DNA of 64,000 bases from Bretschneidera sinensis (taxonomy: Eukaryota > Streptophyta > Magnoliopsida > Brassicales > Akaniaceae), in assembly GCA_023935145.1 (NCBI GenBank), contig CM043699.1:112511036-112575035 (forward strand), in the 5' to 3' direction. Both the position numbers and the translations under genes were made by a program. The notes under the pieces were generated by a model. The model was given only the letters and a program-made list of their open reading frames with translations, had not been told where the DNA came from and searched no databases. Each line of letters begins with the position of its first letter. The first letter of the stretch is position 1. Below are positions 59,847 to 64,000 of the stretch, piece after piece.

Positions 59847-62800
59847 TTAAGAAGACATCACCGGTGAGGATCCATACCCATCACGATGTGACTTTTGCCA
59901 TCTCCACGCTGTCTCCAAACTCTCTTGAAGATCAGTGTGCCGTGCAGTCCAGTTCAGCTCAAGCCTAATCTTTGTTGGGTCACTATAAACTTCAGCATAG
60001 TCACCAGGTCGGCGGGGCAGGTAGTCGACTTTGATGTCTACCCCAGTTGCTTTCTTACATGCCTCCACAAACTCCTTTACTGATCTACCTGTTCACAGAG
60101 AACCGACAATGTTAAGAAAGAAATTTCTACCTTTACTTGCAACTCCAACACAAGGCCTAAGAGAAGAGTCAAGATCCTCTCCGGGAATTGGGAGAAATTT
60201 TCGGATCAATGCTCCTTTGGATGAATGCCATGTCATCCATAGTGTTGACATGTCACTCATCCAATAGTGCATTGAGCCATTGATCCAAAAATTCCCCCCA
60301 ATTGCTGCATAGGATCCTGGTCCTAAGAGAAATGCTATGCTAAGGCAATAGATTCTTTATCCCACCTTTTCCAGTGCCAACATTGTAGATTCCAACTATA
60401 CGGGGCTTTGCTTTTTCAAGAGCTTTCACATGAGCATCAACCAGATCAGTAACGTCAATATAATCCCGTACGCAAGTTCCATCAGCTGTTTTGTAGTCTG
60501 TTCCTTTAACCTGCAAGGAGGCAACCAGATCAGCAAAACCCCAAGAATCCATACAATATGATTCACGAAAATGCTTGTAGGCACATTGCATATCATTTCC
60601 AACTAAAAAAGACTGGTTGTAAACATGTGCTATAACAGGTAGATATTATTATTATAATATAAAGCATAATTCAGCACACTTTCTCCATCATGCATTGCAT
60701 GAAATTCTAATTAGAAATACATATCCTTAATAAATAATAGTACCAAACAAGCATGGAAACTTTTTCCTAAAGGTTGTCAATTGGAAAAGCATGGTTGTTG
60801 ACATGTGCAGCTTCGCCAAGGAAAATTGTTAAAACTCATACCATGAAACTTTAACATATTCTCCACCAAATTGTATATTCTTTTGTTGATTTCTTTTATC
60901 TATTTACATCGAAACCATATTCAATTGATTTGAGTATAATCTTCTTTTAACTAATAGTTATGATATTTAGGCAGGTCCATAAACAAATTGCCTAAAACAG
61001 GAAAACTAAAGGGAGAAACAGATTAGCATACCTTCAGCCCAGGCATAATACCGCGAGCTGCATCAAAACAAGCACCTGAAATTCGTCCATGCTCACGCAA
61101 TTCAGGTCTGGGGGCTTCACCCAATCTACCCTCTGGATCCGACCCAATCACATTAAAGTATCTGGAAATTGTTTACCAAAAGGACATCAATCCATAACTA
61201 TCAGCACAATGGTACTTATCAAATTCATAAATTCCCCCTAAAAAAGTTGAGTCAACCATCAAAAACTGTAATCAGAAGTCAGAACCCCACATATATACTG
61301 ATGGAATCACCAATATCAACAAATAAGAAGCCCGGATAGAAAAATGGTTCTGTAACATAAGTACAAACTAAATACAAACCTTAAGATCATAACTGCCATG
61401 TCTGAATTTTTTGAGAAATCCAAAATCATATCTTCAGCCATCTTCTTAGCTTTTCCATATGGATTAATTGGGGCCTGAAATTATTCAACAAAATAAAATC
61501 AGTCGCCACTTCCAAGGTGATATAACTACATATGCATCAAAACAAGTTGTAGCATGTTAACCACTATTCTATTTCCCTCGATGAAAACATCGAAAAATGG
61601 AAAAGCATCCAGCAAGGTCAAGATCTTGAACTCTCACCTGTGTAGTTTCTTCAGTGATTGGCATCTTTTCTGGCTCCCCATATGTGGCACATGTGCTAGA
61701 ATATATCAAAGTCTTGACACCATGTGCAGCCATCGACTCTAATACTACTAAGGTGTTTGAAGTAATGTTGTGATAATATCTGTGCAACGTCGAAGAAAAC
61801 ATCGTTATCAGAAATATACATGATACATAAGATTAGTTAAATAGATGACTGAAGATGCTATCAAACAAAACATTTCAAAAATGTTGGTAATAACTTGCAA
61901 AATAAATATGAAGACCTCAATTTGAAGTTTTCAAAAAACAGTTTCTAAGCAAGTTGTAGTACATTTTCATGGGCTTCCCCTGATTCCTAAAACAGGGAAC
62001 CAAGAGGGTTGTGGTAGTGATGGCAATATAAACAGAGATGAAACAGATGCAATAATGGTAGTGGTGGTGATGCTAATGACAAAGTAAGAGTTCATAGTGA
62101 TAATTATGATGGTTAATGATAAGTGTAATTTTTACATGATTTTTATTACTATTTTACTTATTAAAATTGTTAGTTTTCCTTTATTTCTCTTGATTTGATT
62201 TGATTTTTATTTATTTTTATTTTATTTCCTTGTACCGCACTTTTTTCCTATTTTGTGTTATATTTCCTTTTAGTTACTTTTCTATCTCATAATTTCCTAG
62301 CAGCAGAAGTATTTCCTATTTCAATGTCTTTCTTTTTCCTAAGCTGCATTTTTTTCCTATTTTGTGTTATATTTCATTTTAGTTACTTTCCTATTTCATG
62401 TTTTCCTAGTAGTAGAAGTATTTCCCATTTCAGTGTCTTTCCTTTTTCCTAGAAGTAGCATTATTGTACTTTCCTTTTCTTTTCTAGGAGTTTGCCTATA
62501 TAAGGCCGGATGTCCTTGCCTTGAAACCATAGCAGATTTTTCCTAGACAAGAGAAAAGGAGAGGAGAGAAGGAAGGCTGCCAAGTCTCAATGAAGAGAGA
62601 TCTTCAACAATCTACTTATTTCAAGCAAAAGAGTTTTATTCTCTTCTCTTTAGTTTTCTTTTGATACATTCCAATAAGAACATGGTTGATTTCAAATTTG
62701 TTATAAACTAATTTTATTTTTCTAGGGTTGATGTAATCTAGCTTTGAACACACAATTTAAATTCCAAGTTATTTTATTTCAAAGTTTTTTATGTTAAGAG

Positions 62801-64000
62801 TGTTTATCCTTGATCTTATTGCTTACAATTTTCTGGCCAATTATTGTTTGATTTATTGAATCATAATGAAACCGAGAGGTAATTTGTGATTTTGAAGCTT
62901 TTAGGATTTAAACACCATTAGTTGAGCGAAAGATAAAGATACTTTACCGCGGATAGTTTGATTTTAGATTAAGAAAAATCCAAAGCACTTAATAAATCTT
63001 CAAATAATTTAATTTACATAGAGATATGATGAATTATTACGTAGGGATATTTCTAATGTTATTCGAAAGAAAACATTGAATAATTAAGGGATTTATTTTT
63101 CATCGACTTGAAAAAGTGAAATTTTATAACAAGGAATAATAAATTGTATGGAATTAGCTAGGTGAAATCGAAAGCTCTAGATTTATTTTTATTATCTCCA
63201 CAACCTTAAGTTTTATTCTCTTTTCTTTTAATTTATTTTTGTCATGCGCTTTAGTTTAATTTATGTGAGAAAGTCTTAAAAATTTTGGTTTTATTTCCAA
63301 ATAGTAAATAATTTGGTAAATTTCAATACTCAATAGCATAATTAGTCTTTGTGGGGTCGACACTTTTTTCTTTAAAACTTTACTACTTGCTGCGATTTTG
63401 TTCACTTGCAAATATTTTCACACCAAGTTTTTGGTGCCGTTGCCGGGGACTAATTATTTGTAATTGATATTGATACTAGCTAGATTGTTACTAATTTGAA
63501 TTTTTTCTAGATTGGTGATTAGATCTCAGATTTGCTTTTCTTTTATTTTTATTTCAGGTATCAACTGGTATCAAACAAAGCAACAATAAATCAAATCAAT
63601 ACTTACTTAAGAGGATTAAGAGTGCTTTCACCAACGTATGCGACAGCCGCAAAATGCATCACAGCATCAAATGCATTCTCTGAAAATATTTTGTTAACCT
63701 GTGACGTCAGTTAAGGAAACAAGTTGCAACACTCATGTTTGACTTTATGAAACAGCAATTCTAAAGCAAAAATTGCTTCTTATTATTGTCATGACAAGGA
63801 TACAGCCTTTGCATCCCCCAAGTCAGCGTAAATAAATTGAAGCCTCCCAGGTTCCGGAAATAATTCTTGTAAAACCTTGATGGCACCTAGGTTTCCACGT
63901 GAAAGGTTGTCCTGTCAAAAAGAGACTTCCATCAAGGTCCAAAGTAATCAACATTAAACAGCTACAAATGATGAAAGAAGAATATAATTTCATATCATAA
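59847..64000 (-). CDS. UXE1: UDP-arabinose 4-epimerase (MUR4/UXE type), last seven exons, 5' part outside the window
   Basis: Short-chain dehydrogenase/reductase that interconverts UDP-xylose and UDP-arabinopyranose, in the Golgi for MUR4-type members, feeding cell-wall arabinan and arabinogalactan. Exons on the minus strand: 63911-63804, 63698-63607, 61779-61638, 61474-61380, 61161-61032, 60510-60366, 60088-59847. They join into 317 open residues plus a stop. Visible in order: [33 protein letters not shown], then the catalytic region with [11 protein letters not shown] (Ser/Thr) and NPYGKAKK (Tyr-x-x-x-Lys). [44 protein letters not shown] and [16 protein letters not shown] follow. The N-terminal membrane anchor and the Gly-rich cofactor loop lie beyond 64000. 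The gene looks intact here despite a Gypsy LTR in the 1.8 kb intron (61780-63606). UDP-galactose epimerases are more distant. Confidence 0.94.
60170..60318. mobile_element. Palindromic MITE, copy 2
   Basis: An inverted-repeat segment related to 1021-1120 in reverse orientation. The two share ATGAATGCCA, TCATCCATAGTGTTGA and ACTCATCC/ATTCATCC words. The ends here, AGATCCTCTCC...AATTGGG and CCCCAATTG...AGGATCCT, extend the palindrome further than in copy 1. It lies inside the last intron of the epimerase gene (60089-60365). Confidence 0.7.
62117..63450 (+). mobile_element. Ty3/Gypsy LTR with primer-binding site, truncated
   Basis: The stretch ends with GGGGTCGACACTTTTTTC (about 63354) and TTTTTGGTGCCGTTGCCGGG (about 63428), the LTR end and primer-binding region typical of plant Athila/Tat-like Gypsy elements. 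A TATATAA box lies at 62497-62503. The left end near TGATAAGTG (62117) is a guess. About 100 bp of leader follows the primer site, then the element stops; no gag-pol or second LTR is present. It lies in an epimerase intron, antisense to the gene. Confidence 0.75.
62241..62458. repeat. Tandem repeat inside the Gypsy LTR, 2 x 109 bp
   Basis: TTTTTTCCTATTTTGTGTTA occurs at 62241 and again at 62350. The following bases match closely through TTTTCCTAG and GAAGTATTTCC. The unit lies just upstream of the LTR TATA box, where promoter-enhancing repeats are often found. Confidence 0.9.

Overview
The window is nuclear DNA of a flowering plant, most likely a woody eudicot. The coding regions are split by GT-AG introns, the intergenic DNA is AT-rich, and every protein I recognise has a close plant counterpart. 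Retrotransposon remnants (LINE, Copia, Gypsy, TRIM) and small DNA transposons fill introns and spacers. I cannot name the species from the sequence.

Layout, left to right. Positions 1-3.5 kb are transposon debris: a CACTA transposase remnant, a palindromic MITE and a 1.3 kb PIF/Harbinger-like element. From 3.8 to 24.1 kb (+) lies a 33-exon kinesin-7 gene of the KIN-7O (CENP-E-like) type. Its introns carry a LINE fragment, Copia remnants and an intact 993 bp TRIM with its target-site duplication. From 28.3 down to 25.8 kb (-) is a 7-exon NEP1/EMG1 gene, the 18S rRNA pseudouridine N1-methyltransferase. From 31.7 to 50.8 kb (+) is a 16-exon NOL10/ENP2 gene, a WD40 factor of the small-subunit processome. 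Its introns hold a 3.5 kb LINE with a perfect target duplication and several truncated LINEs. From 57.7 down to 55.6 kb (-) is a P-class PPR gene broken by six frame changes. From the right edge down to 59.8 kb (-) are the last seven exons of a UDP-arabinose 4-epimerase (MUR4/UXE) gene, whose 5' part lies outside the window.

Functional links. NEP1 and NOL10 both act in early 18S rRNA and 40S subunit maturation. They stand head to head across a 3.3 kb spacer that holds a site II motif, a telobox-like motif and a 119 bp tandem duplication. The kinesin is expected to act in mitosis, and two MSA-like AACGG motifs sit around its start. The epimerase makes UDP-arabinopyranose for cell-wall polymers.

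I found no clearly new biochemical system. The most interesting signals are structural. One LINE insertion carries a 46 bp inverted copy of its own host flank at its 5' junction. The LINE family has a conserved 3'-terminal stem-loop. A 620 bp near-palindrome lies in intergenic DNA. A PIF/Harbinger-like family with purine/pyrimidine-rich cores has one copy nested exactly within a LINE. An antisense Gypsy LTR sits inside the epimerase gene. Exon joins were made by hand from splice signals, reading frame and family knowledge, with no transcript data.
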